A stretch of 64,000 nt of DNA from Aporhodopirellula rubra (GTDB taxonomy: Bacteria; Planctomycetota; Planctomycetia; Pirellulales; Pirellulaceae), in the NCBI RefSeq assembly GCF_014192335.1, contig NZ_JACHXU010000034.1:1-64000 (forward strand), written 5' to 3'. Made by a program: the position numbers and the translations under genes. The first letter of the stretch is position 1; every line of letters begins with the position of its first letter. A model generated the notes under the pieces. The model was not told the DNA's origin, made no database searches, and was given only the letters and a program-made list of their open reading frames with translations. This document shows, one piece after another, positions 34,411 through 44,005 of this stretch.

Positions 34411-37313
34411 AGGCCTGCGGACGGTTTGGGACGCACGCGAGCGATTTCAATGACAGCATCCGCTACGAGGCGATTGGCATACTGGGTCACGGTCGCGTCA
34501 GCGCCCCGGAACCACTGCATGATCGGAGCCTGGTAACTCAGCGGAGGCATGGACGGTGGCACTCGATTACCTTCGCCCCACGCCGTGCTAACCCAATGCG
34601 GTCCGGCGGATGACCCCGCAATATGCGGGAGAGCTTGATAGGTTCCCCCGAGTGCACATTGAACTTCACCGCCAAGTATCAGGTTGGCTTGCTCGATGGC
34701 GTTCTCTGGTGCGCAGCCGAGCAGATTACTCAGTGATGCCAGGAAGTCAGCACCGGCGGCGCTGGTCGCCGATGCGCGTTGATAGAGATATTCATTGACC
34801 CAACCTTCGAGTTCGCTGCCACGAAGGTTGCCAATGTGGGCGCGTACTTGTGCCGAGTCACTGACTTCTTCGGCAGCGATTTGAGGCACCGTCTGGTTTA
34901 GGATTTCAGGTTGGAACGACAGGATACTGAATTCACCTCCGGTGTAACGAAAAATACCGCCGAGCAAACGGCTCATGTTCGGGCCGATAGGTTGTCCGCG
35001 ACCGAGACCGAGAGGCAGACGGTCGAGCGTTCCGGGATATGGCCAGGCGCCGAGATAGCCGGGCAGTGTTTTGAGAGCTTGGTAGCTGCCGAGGATTCCA
35101 TCGAACGCCTCCGGTTGTGGGGGATTGGAATCCTTGATCGCAGCAAAAAGATGGGTCGGCGGTCCGAGCGTGTCGCTCGCCACGTGAGCCTGCAAGGCGA
35201 CAATGTCATCGGGTGCGAATCGAATTGCGACCGGTGTGGGCGGACCTAGCTGTTTGGCCCACGATCCGTAGTTCTCTGGTTGCCACGGTGCGATTTCTGC
35301 GTGCACGATGAGCCGCTCGCGGAGTTCGGTCTCTTGCACGCCCGGTGAACCATCGGCGCCAGCGAGCGGCTCAATGAGTTCGCGTTTGACGCCAACGAAG
35401 ATGGGATCAAAGCTGCGGAATTGTTGCCCGTACGCTTCTGAAATCTCTTCGAACCATCGAGCCTCGGTCGCCGTGACAGACTCCACCGGGCTGTCCGGAA
35501 TCGGCAGAAAGGAACCTCGCGCACCTCGCCGCGTGTCGAGCACGCGATCGCCGATCGTGAATACTCCGCTGCCGTCGGGCCGCTCGCCAAATCCTACCGG
35601 GAGGTAACCGGCGGCGACGAGAGGTTCGATATCTTGGATGGGAGTGTCGCTTCCTGGTGCCGTTTCATTCTGACCGATCGACCGAGATGCCGCCGCCACG
35701 CGTGCCAGATGGACCATTGCGATGTCCGCTTCGGACTGCATCCGCCGACGAAGTTCGATGAGGTATTGAGGCGAAAGCAATCCCTGCAACATTTCAGGCG
35801 AGAAGTACGCAAAGATCGTGTCATCGAGACTGAGCGGGTGAAGTGTTCGGGCTAATCGGAACGCATCGGTCTTGCCGAGTGACTCGCCCGTACTTCCGAC
35901 TTCGAGAAAACGTTCCGCGATTGTCTCACTGTTGGTGATGCAGATGAAATCATCTCGTTCGACCATGAAAGAGCGGATCGAGTTGTCGGTCGAACGCATC
36001 AACGTTCCTTCGCCGTTTTCCAACTTGACATTCTTCAGTGTGATCTCGTCGGATGAATTCGCCAGCGTCATGCGGTCATTGTTCAAACTCGATCGCAAGA
36101 GGAACGTGTTGGTCGGCTGAAAGACAACGCCCATCGCCGCACCGTCTTGAAGATACAGGTCACGTCCAATGATGGCTTGGTCGGTGATGATGGTTGGGCC
36201 CAACATCCGGCCCATCGCTGTCATTTGAATTCCGAGTTGTTTCGTCAAACGAGCTGACCCATCGTTAGACAAGCCGCTGAGCGTGATCATTCGCGAGATG
36301 TCGCCGCCGTGTTCGTCGGTGAGATCTTGGAACCACAAATAGTTTTCGAATTTGCCATAGCGGATGTAGAAACATTCCGGTGGAATGTGATCGGCGAGTG
36401 GTTCGATTTCCGGTTGCGGCGCTGCCGGATCGATGGGATGTGTCGTCGGCTGCCACGCGATCGGGGCCGGCAATGGTAACGCGGCAACGTCGGTCGACCC
36501 GTTCGCCGTGATGGCGTCGAGGTCACGTCCTGCGGCAGCAGACGCGAAGACACGATCGGAAACCTTGGCGGCTCCCCCGATCCAGTTCAATGTCATCAAT
36601 AGCGGATCGTCGTTTTCGTCGTCGTCAGACTTTCCGTACCAATTTGGCAATGGCAGTCCGGTCCGTCCGGATAGCATCCCAACTAAATAAGTCTGTACCC
36701 ATGGCGGTGTGTCGGTGGCGTCGATTTGTTCTTTCGCCTGGTTTGTAAAATCGGTCCACCACTCGGTCAGCAGTCCCTGGCGAAGATTTGCGTCGTTAAC
36801 GGGCTGAATGTCGAACGTGCCGACCACTCCGTTTCGGTCAACGACTTGCACCGAGAAGGGCTGGTCGCCTTCGAAGAGGAACGTGATTCGGCGGGCAACG
36901 GTTTCCATTCGGTCTTCGTCCCCGCCGGCAATTTCGCGGATCAGATTACCGACACGTCCGAGTAACCGGCCCTGGCCCAACCGGGGAAGAGGCATCTCCG
37001 ACGGCATTCTCGCAGCTCTCGACTGCACATTCTCGCTGACGACGAAAAAGGTTGGTGAAGGCGATGCGGCTAGGCCCAGCGGCGGCGGACCGTTACCCAG
37101 GACCGGGTTGCGGAGCGGGATCTCGATCGACGCGATCCCGTACGGGGCGCCTGAGGCGGCATTCACCAACGTGGTCGCCCGTGCCGGCGGTGCAAATGTG
37201 ATGTTCTGTCCCGTGGCAGAAACGGCCGTCGCGAGCAGCATCGCCAACGATCCCCAGGAGGCGAAGGCAATCGAAGAAAACTTGGGCGCCGTTGGCCAGC
37301 GTTGAAATAACAT
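34407..37313 (-). CDS. Large secreted protein of unknown function
   Basis: About 968 residues from the ATG at 37313. I prefer that start because it places a signal peptide (SIAFASWGSLAMLLATAVSATGQ) at the N-terminus. The frame is open up to 37457, only two bases before the divergent argH start, and a start there would leave no promoter room. The body shows no domain I recognise. It has few Cys, many Leu/Gly/Pro, an acidic patch KSDDDENDD and a middle part with ECFYIRYGKFENYLWFQDL. Probably a periplasmic or surface protein peculiar to planctomycetes. It is coupled to the downstream membrane protein gene. Confidence 0.65.
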   Translation of the reverse strand: MLFQRWPTAPKFSSIAFASWGSLAMLLATAVSATGQNITFAPPARATTLVNAASGAPYGIASIEIPLRNPVLGNGPPPLGLAASPSPTFFVVSENVQSRAARMPSEMPLPRLGQGRLLGRVGNLIREIAGGDEDRMETVARRITFLFEGDQPFSVQVVDRNGVVGTFDIQPVNDANLRQGLLTEWWTDFTNQAKEQIDATDTPPWVQTYLVGMLSGRTGLPLPNWYGKSDDDENDDPLLMTLNWIGGAAKVSDRVFASAAAGRDLDAITANGSTDVAALPLPAPIAWQPTTHPIDPAAPQPEIEPLADHIPPECFYIRYGKFENYLWFQDLTDEHGGDISRMITLSGLSNDGSARLTKQLGIQMTAMGRMLGPTIITDQAIIGRDLYLQDGAAMGVVFQPTNTFLLRSSLNNDRMTLANSSDEITLKNVKLENGEGTLMRSTDNSIRSFMVERDDFICITNSETIAERFLEVGSTGESLGKTDAFRLARTLHPLSLDDTIFAYFSPEMLQGLLSPQYLIELRRRMQSEADIAMVHLARVAAASRSIGQNETAPGSDTPIQDIEPLVAAGYLPVGFGERPDGSGVFTIGDRVLDTRRGARGSFLPIPDSPVESVTATEARWFEEISEAYGQQFRSFDPIFVGVKRELIEPLAGADGSPGVQETELRERLIVHAEIAPWQPENYGSWAKQLGPPTPVAIRFAPDDIVALQAHVASDTLGPPTHLFAAIKDSNPPQPEAFDGILGSYQALKTLPGYLGAWPYPGTLDRLPLGLGRGQPIGPNMSRLLGGIFRYTGGEFSILSFQPEILNQTVPQIAAEEVSDSAQVRAHIGNLRGSELEGWVNEYLYQRASATSAAGADFLASLSNLLGCAPENAIEQANLILGGEVQCALGGTYQALPHIAGSSAGPHWVSTAWGEGNRVPPSMPPLSYQAPIMQWFRGADATVTQYANRLVADAVIEIARVRPKPSAGL

Positions 37314-37459
37314 GGGAGCAAAGTTCTGAGGGAGAAATTTGGTGACGGGCGGGCTCGGATAGGCAAACGTCCGGTTTTCAGCGAAAGCGGATTGAGCCAT
37401 CTTAACCCAACTACAGGCAATCGCCTTCATTTCGACCCACACCCGTTTGAAAGTCAACC

Positions 37460-38836
37460 GTGGCCAGTCCCTCCCGCAGCGGCGTGTTCGCCGCCGAAAC
37501 CGACCAACGACTCGAAGCCTACGCCGAAAGCATTACTTTCGATTCGCGTTTGTACCAGCAGGACATTCGTGGCTCGATCGCTCACGCCGATATGCTCCGC
37601 AGTGTGGGTTTGATCACTGAGGAGGAATTTGTCCAAATTCGCGATGAATTGGAGGTGATCCGCGGACGGCTCGATCGAGGTGAACTGCCGCTGCGATTTG
37701 AACTCGAAGACATCCACATGCACGTCGAGCAAGCCTTGATCGACGCGACCGGTGACGTGGGCCGAAAACTGCACACGGCCCGTAGCCGAAACGATCAGGT
37801 CAGCACGGATATTCGGATGTGGATCCGTGAGTCGCTCGACACGATCGACGAATTGTTGCTCGGTCTGCAGCGTGCGTTTCTGAGTCGCTGTGACGATGAC
37901 TTTGATGTCATTTTGCCCGCCTACACCCACCTCCAGCGGGCTCAACCGGTTCTCGCCCCGCACTACTGGCTGGCCTACATCGAGAAGCTCGAGCGGGATC
38001 GTGGAAGGGTTGCTGATTGCCGGGCTCGCGTGAATCAGTCGCCGCTCGGCATCGCCGCAGTCGCCGGCACGACACTGCCGATCGATCGCCAGCAGACGGC
38101 AGCCGCGTTGGGTTTCGATGGCGTCACGGCCAACAGTCTCGACACGAGCAGTGATCGCGACTTCGCACTCGAGTCGTCGTTCGTGTTGTCGATGATCGCA
38201 TCGCACTTGAGCGGATGGGCCGAGGAATGGATTTTGTGGAGCACCGTGGAATTTGACTTTATCGCCATCCCGCAACAATTCTGCACCGGGAGCAGCATCA
38301 TGCCGCAGAAGGTTAACCCGGACACGCTCGAGCTGACTCGCGGTAAATCGGCTCGCGTGATGGGGAGTTTGCAGACGCTGATGTTGCTCGTCAAAAACTT
38401 GCCGTTGGCGTACAACCGCGACCTTCAAGAAGACAAACCGCCTTTGTTTGACGCGTTCGACACGACACGTGCGATGTTAGAACTCGCGACGCCGATTGTC
38501 GCCGGTGCGAAACTCAAACGCGAGTCGATCGCCGCTAGGATTGAGAAAGGCTACCTCGACGCGACGACCTTAATGGAATGGATGATCCGCAAAGGCATGC
38601 CTCAGCGAACCGCTCACCACCTCGTCGGCGCGATTGTTGGTGCGGCTATGGAGAAAGGCGTCCCGCTCGCAGACCTGTCGATCGAAACTCTCAAGGGGCT
38701 CAGCCCCGAGATCGACGAGAGCGTGTTCGATGTGCTGGGAACGAAGAATGCGGTCGCCGCCTTCTGCAGTGAAGGCTCGACCGCACCTGAACGAGTTCGC
38801 GAGCAGATCGCGGTTTGGAAAGAACGCTTGGCGTAA
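37460..38836 (+). CDS. argH: Argininosuccinate lyase
   Basis: 458 residues; the last step of arginine synthesis, splitting argininosuccinate into arginine and fumarate. Seen: FDSRLYQQDIRGSIAHADML (N-terminal substrate site), HTARSRNDQVSTDIRMW, PAYTHLQRAQPV, and the signature GSSIMPQKVNPD with the catalytic Ser of the fumarase/aspartase superfamily. Starts with GTG at 37460. It faces away from the large secreted-protein gene and converges on the protease gene. Length and motifs are normal. Confidence 0.97.
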   Translation: MASPSRSGVFAAETDQRLEAYAESITFDSRLYQQDIRGSIAHADMLRSVGLITEEEFVQIRDELEVIRGRLDRGELPLRFELEDIHMHVEQALIDATGDVGRKLHTARSRNDQVSTDIRMWIRESLDTIDELLLGLQRAFLSRCDDDFDVILPAYTHLQRAQPVLAPHYWLAYIEKLERDRGRVADCRARVNQSPLGIAAVAGTTLPIDRQQTAAALGFDGVTANSLDTSSDRDFALESSFVLSMIASHLSGWAEEWILWSTVEFDFIAIPQQFCTGSSIMPQKVNPDTLELTRGKSARVMGSLQTLMLLVKNLPLAYNRDLQEDKPPLFDAFDTTRAMLELATPIVAGAKLKRESIAARIEKGYLDATTLMEWMIRKGMPQRTAHHLVGAIVGAAMEKGVPLADLSIETLKGLSPEIDESVFDVLGTKNAVAAFCSEGSTAPERVREQIAVWKERLA

Positions 38837-38923
38837 ACTCGGCTGATGTCCCTAATGCCGTTTTGATGACGCGGCGTGCTTCGGTACTGCATGCGTCCAT
38901 GCCGTGTGCTTCGATTGCGTTGC

Positions 38924-40168
38924 TTACTTCGAAAGCCATGCGGCGAGTGTTTCCGAGGAAGATGTTTTTTCCTCTTTCGGTTTGAGCTGGCCGTTCATCG
39001 CACCGGCGATTCTCGCGACGTATTCAATCGTCCCCGAAAGAGCTTCGTCGGATGCGGTCGCGTCGAGCTTGGCGACGTAGAGGATAAGGTATTCGTCGGA
39101 GTTGTTCTTCTCGACCGCCCATCCACCGATCTTGGTCGCCGAACTTTGACGCATCAAACGCATCATCAGTTCGCCGGTGGGTTCGTCTTTGGATACCGAT
39201 ACCAGCGACCAAACTTTTCGTACGTCCGCCCGTTCGAAGTATTCCGTGTCTTTGGCAACGAAAACCGTTTGGGTTTTCCCCGATTTCAGTTTTCGCTCGA
39301 CTTGATAGTGGCCGGTGGAGTGAACCGTGTGTTCGAGGTCGGCGTTTTTCAGCAGCGTTCCGGTTGCCAACGGCGCGGGCTTCCATGAACTGTCCATGAA
39401 CGCTTTGATTTCGGAAATGTCGACGCAGTAGCTAACTAAATTGAAATTGGGCGAGAACGATTGTGCGATCGCGACGAGTTTGCCTTGGGCGTTGACGACG
39501 GGGCCGCCGCTGTCACCTGGTTTGATCGGTGTCTGAGTCTCCACGACTTTGAACTCATGTTTGCCGTGATCTGAGTTGAACTTCTTTTCGTAAACCGATC
39601 GAACCGTGCCGCTGGTGTAGACCCACAGCACGTCTGAACCACCCGGGTTACCGATCAAGTCCACTTTGTCGCCGGGCAGGATGGATTGCGTGGCTAAATC
39701 GATGGCTTTGGCACGTTCGGGAACCTCGCTCAATTCGATCAATGCGAGATCGCGTTTGCGATCAACCGCAACAATCTTTCCCGGCTTGGCCAGCTTGAGA
39801 ACTTGGTCGAGGTAGCCCTTTCGTTTGACGGCAGGTTGTCCATTCTTAATGTCAGGGAAAAACACAACTGCCGAACGACTGTCGCCGACAACGTGGGCGT
39901 TGGTCAACACGAGTCGTCGTTTGGCATCGACAAACACGCCGGTGCCAGTGCTGGTTTCGTTGTTACTGTTGGCGGTGATAATCCAAACGGTCGAAGGCAG
40001 GACCTTCATGTAATTGTTGGTGGCACTGTCGGTCGAGTCGTCGGCCAGGACCGAAGGTGCGGCGAGCGTTAGGCTCGTGATCGCGACGGCGATGACAGGG
40101 AACATTCGAGAGAAGAATCGATGTATGCCATAGCGAATTGCACGAATTGGGTTCTTGCGACGGAGCAT
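38924..40168 (-). CDS. Secreted trypsin-like (HtrA-type) serine protease
   Basis: About 414 residues from the ATG at 40168, chosen because AAGGTGA lies just upstream and a signal peptide follows (FPVIAVAITSLTLAAPSVLADD). The chymotrypsin-fold triad is complete: His92 in TNAHVVG, Asp140 in DRKRDLALIEL and Ser220 in PGDSGGP. The C-terminal 170 residues are not a recognisable PDZ domain, unlike classical DegP/DegQ. A periplasmic or surface quality-control or processing role is likely. It is convergent with argH. Confidence 0.88.
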   Translation of the reverse strand: MLRRKNPIRAIRYGIHRFFSRMFPVIAVAITSLTLAAPSVLADDSTDSATNNYMKVLPSTVWIITANSNNETSTGTGVFVDAKRRLVLTNAHVVGDSRSAVVFFPDIKNGQPAVKRKGYLDQVLKLAKPGKIVAVDRKRDLALIELSEVPERAKAIDLATQSILPGDKVDLIGNPGGSDVLWVYTSGTVRSVYEKKFNSDHGKHEFKVVETQTPIKPGDSGGPVVNAQGKLVAIAQSFSPNFNLVSYCVDISEIKAFMDSSWKPAPLATGTLLKNADLEHTVHSTGHYQVERKLKSGKTQTVFVAKDTEYFERADVRKVWSLVSVSKDEPTGELMMRLMRQSSATKIGGWAVEKNNSDEYLILYVAKLDATASDEALSGTIEYVARIAGAMNGQLKPKEEKTSSSETLAAWLSK

Positions 40169-40273
40169 GATTTCACCTTGGGCGGTTGAGTGTGAGACGT
40201 TGGTACGGTGCGGAGTCTGTGACTGCAAGTTTTCCAAGCGGATTGCGAACTCATTTGTTACAGCAAAATCCGC

Positions 40274-40939
40274 CTAATTTTTGCGTTGAAAATTCAGCTT
40301 AACGGTGCCGAGCGACATCGTGACGTTTTCTGAATCAGACCAGGCGATGTCGGCCGTCAACGCAGCGGTGTTCTCTCCGCTGAAGACCAGACGATTTCCG
40401 TCGGTTTCGAATGTGCCTTTGGATACGGAAGACTTTCCGCTTCGCAGATGCACGAGCAGGAATTGCTTCGCCGAGGTGAACGCGATCGCGAAAACATCAC
40501 CGTTGGTTGCCGTCGCCGCCCATTGCCCCACCAGAGAAAAGGACGTCGTTTGCGAGTTTGTGGCTGCTTTTCGGTTCGGTTCGGCGGATTGTGGCGTGGG
40601 CGGTTGAGGCACGGCGACGGGTTCGGGAGTGTTTTTGATCGCTTTGGACGATGACTCGACGGGTTTGGAGCCGGTTGGCTGCGACGTGGCCGTTTCATTT
40701 ATGGAGATGGACGGTTCTGGAGAAGCGAACAGAGCTGCGATTCTCGCGGCTCGCTCGCGTTCGGCTGTACTGAGCGGAACGGCTTTCTTGGTTTGGCTCG
40801 ACTGGGGCTTCGTGTCGGTGAACACGGCGTCCATCGCGACTTTCGAAAACAGCTCGTCGCCCGCTCGGGCGGAGGTTCCAGGAAACAAACAAAGTGAGCA
40901 TTGGAAAGTAATGATCAGGATCGCGGTGCGGGATCTCAT
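40274..40939 (-). CDS. Secreted protein of unknown function
   Basis: About 221 residues from the ATG at 40939, which gives a signal peptide (TAILIITFQCSLCLFPGTSARA). Residues about 80-140 are a low-complexity linker rich in Pro, Ser, Thr and Gln. The last 90 residues (SLVGQWAATATNGDVFAIAF and onward) look like a small beta-barrel or lipocalin-like domain with regular strands. It lies upstream of, and on the same strand as, the HtrA-like protease, about 105 bases away, so the two may be co-transcribed. No family recognised. Confidence 0.6.
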   Translation of the reverse strand: MRSRTAILIITFQCSLCLFPGTSARAGDELFSKVAMDAVFTDTKPQSSQTKKAVPLSTAERERAARIAALFASPEPSISINETATSQPTGSKPVESSSKAIKNTPEPVAVPQPPTPQSAEPNRKAATNSQTTSFSLVGQWAATATNGDVFAIAFTSAKQFLLVHLRSGKSSVSKGTFETDGNRLVFSGENTAALTADIAWSDSENVTMSLGTVKLNFQRKN

Positions 40940-41125
40940 GGGATTTCTCAGTGGGCAGGTGCGTGGATCGGGTCGCGCACGTACGCACATGCGCGTCTTC
41001 TATGTCTCACCTAGCGTCGAGAAACGCGGGGCGTTACGGGATCGGCGGAGTTTCAGAAATGTTTTTGAGTTTTCTCGGTAACACCTCTGAAACACCGACG
41101 CTTGGCCTCTTAGTCACAAGACACA

Positions 41126-41162
41126 CGGCAACGAACAACACCGCGGCAAACGCCCGTTGCCG
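41126..41162 (+). promoter_or_regulatory. Leader hairpin before the Tyr-rich protein gene
   Basis: CGGCAACG (41126-41133) pairs perfectly with CGTTGCCG (41155-41162) around a 21-base loop, ending 47 bases before the ATG. Position and strength suggest a 5' untranslated structure that may stabilise or control the mRNA. There is no T-run, so it is not a terminator. Confidence 0.5.
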
Positions 41163-41209
41163 AACTTTCAGACCGCCGCACACCAATTTCCTTTCACGGA
41201 GAAAGAACC

Positions 41210-41632
41210 ATGTCGAAACGAAACCTTCTTGCTGCTCTCCCAATGTTCCTGTTCGCTGGCCTCATGATGAGCATGACCGCCGGAGCCAACGACGATCTGT
41301 TGTCACGTTTGGCCTCGTCCGAGCTCGATACCTCGGCTCAAGTCGAACCGGGTGGGGACATCGACGATGCGGACTTGGGGCAGGCTGACGTCGACGCGTT
41401 GCTCGGCGAAGGTGAAGAAGCGACGGACAGCGAAGAAGCGATCGCAGCGTGCTACCGTCGATTCGGACGCAGCTACGGCTATCGCAGCTACGGATACTCT
41501 TCCTACCGGTACTCGAGCTACTACACCCCGACCTATCGCACGCACTACCACTACACCCCGAGCTACTACTACACGCCCGTAACGTACAGCTACTACACCC
41601 CTGTCTACACGAGCTACTGGGGATGCTGGTAA
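41210..41632 (+). CDS. Small secreted tyrosine-rich repeat protein
   Basis: 140 residues. A signal peptide (residues 1-26, ending AGA before NDD) is followed by an acidic region (about 27-80) and a C-terminal part of 61 residues that contains 20 tyrosines. That part uses the recurring units SYGY, SSY and YTPxY (four YTP copies) and ends in WGCW. The only mature cysteines flank the Tyr-rich part, so they could pair. Such sequences suggest a structural or adhesive surface protein, possibly cross-linked through tyrosine; this is inference. A good GGAG ribosome binding site precedes the ATG. The gene has its own leader hairpin and terminator, suggesting strong single-gene expression. Confidence 0.75.
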   Translation: MSKRNLLAALPMFLFAGLMMSMTAGANDDLLSRLASSELDTSAQVEPGGDIDDADLGQADVDALLGEGEEATDSEEAIAACYRRFGRSYGYRSYGYSSYRYSSYYTPTYRTHYHYTPSYYYTPVTYSYYTPVYTSYWGCW

Positions 41633-41689
41633 GCCAGGCCGTTTCCAATCAGGCGAGTGTCGAAAAGCAAGCTCTGCCTTCCGATGAAT

Positions 41690-41711
41690 CTCTCCCCGAC
41701 TGCGGGGAGAG
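41690..41711 (+). other. Short hairpin after the Tyr-rich gene
   Basis: CTCTCCCC (41690-41697) pairs with GGGGAGAG (41704-41711) around a six-base loop. It is not followed by a T-run and precedes the true terminator by about 45 bases; it may protect the mRNA 3' end. Confidence 0.5.
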
Positions 41712-41754
41712 CATGTTGGGCTGAAAGTTCAATGATCGGCCCTCACGACCACAG

Positions 41755-41796
41755 AGCCCGGACCAACCGATCGATCGGGGAGTCCGGGCTTTTTTT
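41755..41796 (+). terminator. Rho-independent terminator
   Basis: AGCCCGGA (41755-41762) pairs with TCCGGGCT (41783-41790), followed directly by T6. The loop contains the self-complementary CCGATCGATCGG, which can extend the hairpin. It ends the transcript of the Tyr-rich protein gene. Confidence 0.85.
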
Positions 41797-41868
41797 AGAG
41801 CCTCACTGTGCTCCTATCCAACACAAACAACCTCCTGTCCAACACAACCCAATCACGAGTACCATCCG

Positions 41869-42744
41869 ATGCGCCAATCAACGTCCACCGTCAAATTACT
41901 CAATGTTGCGATTCTGTTTATCGCCTCACTCGCCATCAGTATGGTCGTTTGTAACGGCCAAGACCTCTCACGCAGTGACCTGCTGAGCTGTTCATCAGAT
42001 TGTTCGCATGTGATCGACCTGATTCATCGTCATGGCGTTAACCAGACATGCGATACCGCTGGCGACGGGCAATTCGTCGCGCCGTCCGCATACGGTCCGG
42101 TATTCATTCCCGCATGCGAAACGGGCGACCTTTCCATCGTCAGTGTTCACCAAATCGCCGAAATCGATGACGGCTGCGGTCCCAAGTTCGCTGTCGTTAT
42201 TTCGAACTGTAGCACGCGTTGTGTTGAAGGTTTTTCCGTGACCGCGGTCGGCACGTTGGGACGAATTCACTGCTTCAGTCCTTGCACGACGGTGAAGGTC
42301 GAAAAAATCCATCCGAACGAATCGTTGCAGGTCGAGTTGACTCTACCGATCGAAGCTCTCGCGATGGGCAACCGCAATGGACAGGTAATCGGATTCCAAC
42401 GGCTCGTCATCGCGATCGATAGTTTTGATGAGTTTGTCGAAACCGACGAAGCCAACAATATCAAAGCCTACTGTGCTTCGACGCTGCCGTTCCTTGAAGT
42501 TCAGTCGAGCGTCACCACCGAAGTCGTGCCGTCTCAGGAACAAGTCTCTCAGAGTGTCTCGGTGGATACCACGTCCACTCAGCAACTCGAAACGACTCAG
42601 CCGCTGACTGCTCAACCTGCCGAGCAAGCGAGCGTGAACGACACAACATCGTCTGCGGTAACCGAAGAATCCGCCGACGCATTACAGAACGCGTGGCAGC
42701 AACTCAACACCGAGACGTCGGCTGATGTCGCGAGCGAAGGATGA
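41869..42744 (+). CDS. Secreted protein with a CARDB-like domain
   Basis: 291 residues. An N-terminal signal (LLNVAILFIASLAISMVVC) is followed by a Cys-rich part (about 40-145) and an Ig-like domain (about 85-205) ending in DEFVETDEANNIKAY. That ending resembles the 'xVxExnExNN' close of CARDB (cell adhesion related) domains. The last 85 residues are a Ser/Thr/Gln/Glu-rich low-complexity tail. Ten or more cysteines suggest disulfides in an extracellular setting. It lies just downstream of the Tyr-rich gene's terminator, so it has its own promoter. A surface or matrix role is a reasonable guess. Confidence 0.6.
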   Translation: MRQSTSTVKLLNVAILFIASLAISMVVCNGQDLSRSDLLSCSSDCSHVIDLIHRHGVNQTCDTAGDGQFVAPSAYGPVFIPACETGDLSIVSVHQIAEIDDGCGPKFAVVISNCSTRCVEGFSVTAVGTLGRIHCFSPCTTVKVEKIHPNESLQVELTLPIEALAMGNRNGQVIGFQRLVIAIDSFDEFVETDEANNIKAYCASTLPFLEVQSSVTTEVVPSQEQVSQSVSVDTTSTQQLETTQPLTAQPAEQASVNDTTSSAVTEESADALQNAWQQLNTETSADVASEG

Positions 42745-42937
42745 TTTGTGACCTCAAAACCGGCCGAAATGCGAGCCAGTCGATGGGCAAGCGACGCGTT
42801 TCCAAAACATCTCTTTTCAAGATCAGCTCAGCTGATCCGAGAGAACCAAGTGTCGAGGAATCTCCGTCAATTGCCGGTTACCTGATACGGTCTGGTCAGA
42901 TCGCTACGATTGAGGAACGTGGCAGCACTAGATGGTT

Positions 42938-44005
42938 TTAGGCAGACGCATTCGGCTTAGGCATGCGTCGCACGTAACGCGACATCAAACGGGCAATCGA
43001 ACCGAAAGTACGCGGCGATAATCTTGCGGTCGGATCTTTCATCGCATCAAGTATGATTTTTACAGAAGACGTCGTCGGTGATGCCTCGAAATCGTCGAGT
43101 ATTTCAATCAGGTGTTGATTCCATGGTTCTCTGCGTCGACCCATTCTTGATGCGGCAGCGAGTCGAGGTGTGAGACTGCGTTCAAGTTTGTCGCGAATGC
43201 GAATGTTTTCACGCTTGAACTTGTTGTCCGCTGCATCGAACTTGTTTGTTTCGACAATCGTTTTAGATTGATCGTGCAATCGAAACATCGCGCCGGTGGA
43301 TTGAGAATAGATAACCCGCGGGTGATCGGCCAAGTAGCGTACGATCAAATCCCAGTCAAATCCATAGTTGAGAGAACGGTCGATCCCACCGCACGCGGAC
43401 AACGCATCGACGCGAAACCAGAGCCCCGGTTGGCTGAAAGAGTATCGGTCACAACGTAACATCGCTAATGCGGTGAGATTGCGGTTGTACATTCGGTGAT
43501 TGGAGTCCACTGGCGGATTGCCATTGGCGTCTTCCACGCATACTTCAAACGCATACATATCTGCAGAACGTGGAAACCTCTTAGCTAATTCCCAAAGCGT
43601 GCCCGGTTCCAGTCGATCATCGGAATTGATCCAGTTGAAAATTTCCCCGGTCGCAATGTTCAGGCCTTTGCAAATCGCGTCCGATTGACCGTCATCCTTT
43701 TCGCGTATGACGTGAGTGATGCAATCAGCGTATCGATCGAGTATCTCACCGCTGCAGTCATTGCTCCCTCCGTCGACAACGATGTACTCCAGATTTGGAT
43801 AGCCTTGCAATAGCACCGACCGTATCGTTTCTTCGAGATACTGTCCTTGATTGAAACTCGGTGTGATCACCGTAATTCGGGGACACTGCTTCGTGCTTGC
43901 TTGCTGGGATTTTAAATTGCTGTCGCCACCTGCGGGGTGGTCTGCCTTCCCTTCCCAGGGCCATCCGCTCTGCTGTTCTAGTGGCGATGGGATTGAAGGC
44001 ATCAT
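42938..44005 (-). CDS. Family 2 glycosyltransferase
   Basis: About 355 residues from the ATG at 44005; the frame is open to 44086 but the extra sequence looks unrelated. The GT-A motif ITVITPSFNQGQYLEETIRS begins the catalytic domain, followed by YIVVDGGSNDCSGEIL and NWINSDDRLEPGT, the last supplying the metal-binding DxD-like DD. FSQPGLWFRVDAL and YGFDWDLIVRYL form the acceptor-side block. It transfers a sugar from an NDP-sugar, probably for surface polysaccharide. No other polysaccharide genes adjoin it. No transmembrane helix is seen, so it is cytoplasmic or peripheral. Confidence 0.88.
   Translation of the reverse strand: MMPSIPSPLEQQSGWPWEGKADHPAGGDSNLKSQQASTKQCPRITVITPSFNQGQYLEETIRSVLLQGYPNLEYIVVDGGSNDCSGEILDRYADCITHVIREKDDGQSDAICKGLNIATGEIFNWINSDDRLEPGTLWELAKRFPRSADMYAFEVCVEDANGNPPVDSNHRMYNRNLTALAMLRCDRYSFSQPGLWFRVDALSACGGIDRSLNYGFDWDLIVRYLADHPRVIYSQSTGAMFRLHDQSKTIVETNKFDAADNKFKRENIRIRDKLERSLTPRLAAASRMGRRREPWNQHLIEILDDFEASPTTSSVKIILDAMKDPTARLSPRTFGSIARLMSRYVRRMPKPNASA

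Noticed and set aside
37454-38428. 324-codon open frame opposite argH
   Set aside because: Antisense shadow of a strongly conserved gene; the protein has no recognisable features.
42741-42941. 66-residue frame after the CARDB-like gene (ATGA overlap)
   Set aside because: The overlap is tempting, but the composition is unconvincing and it runs into the end of the convergent glycosyltransferase; not called.
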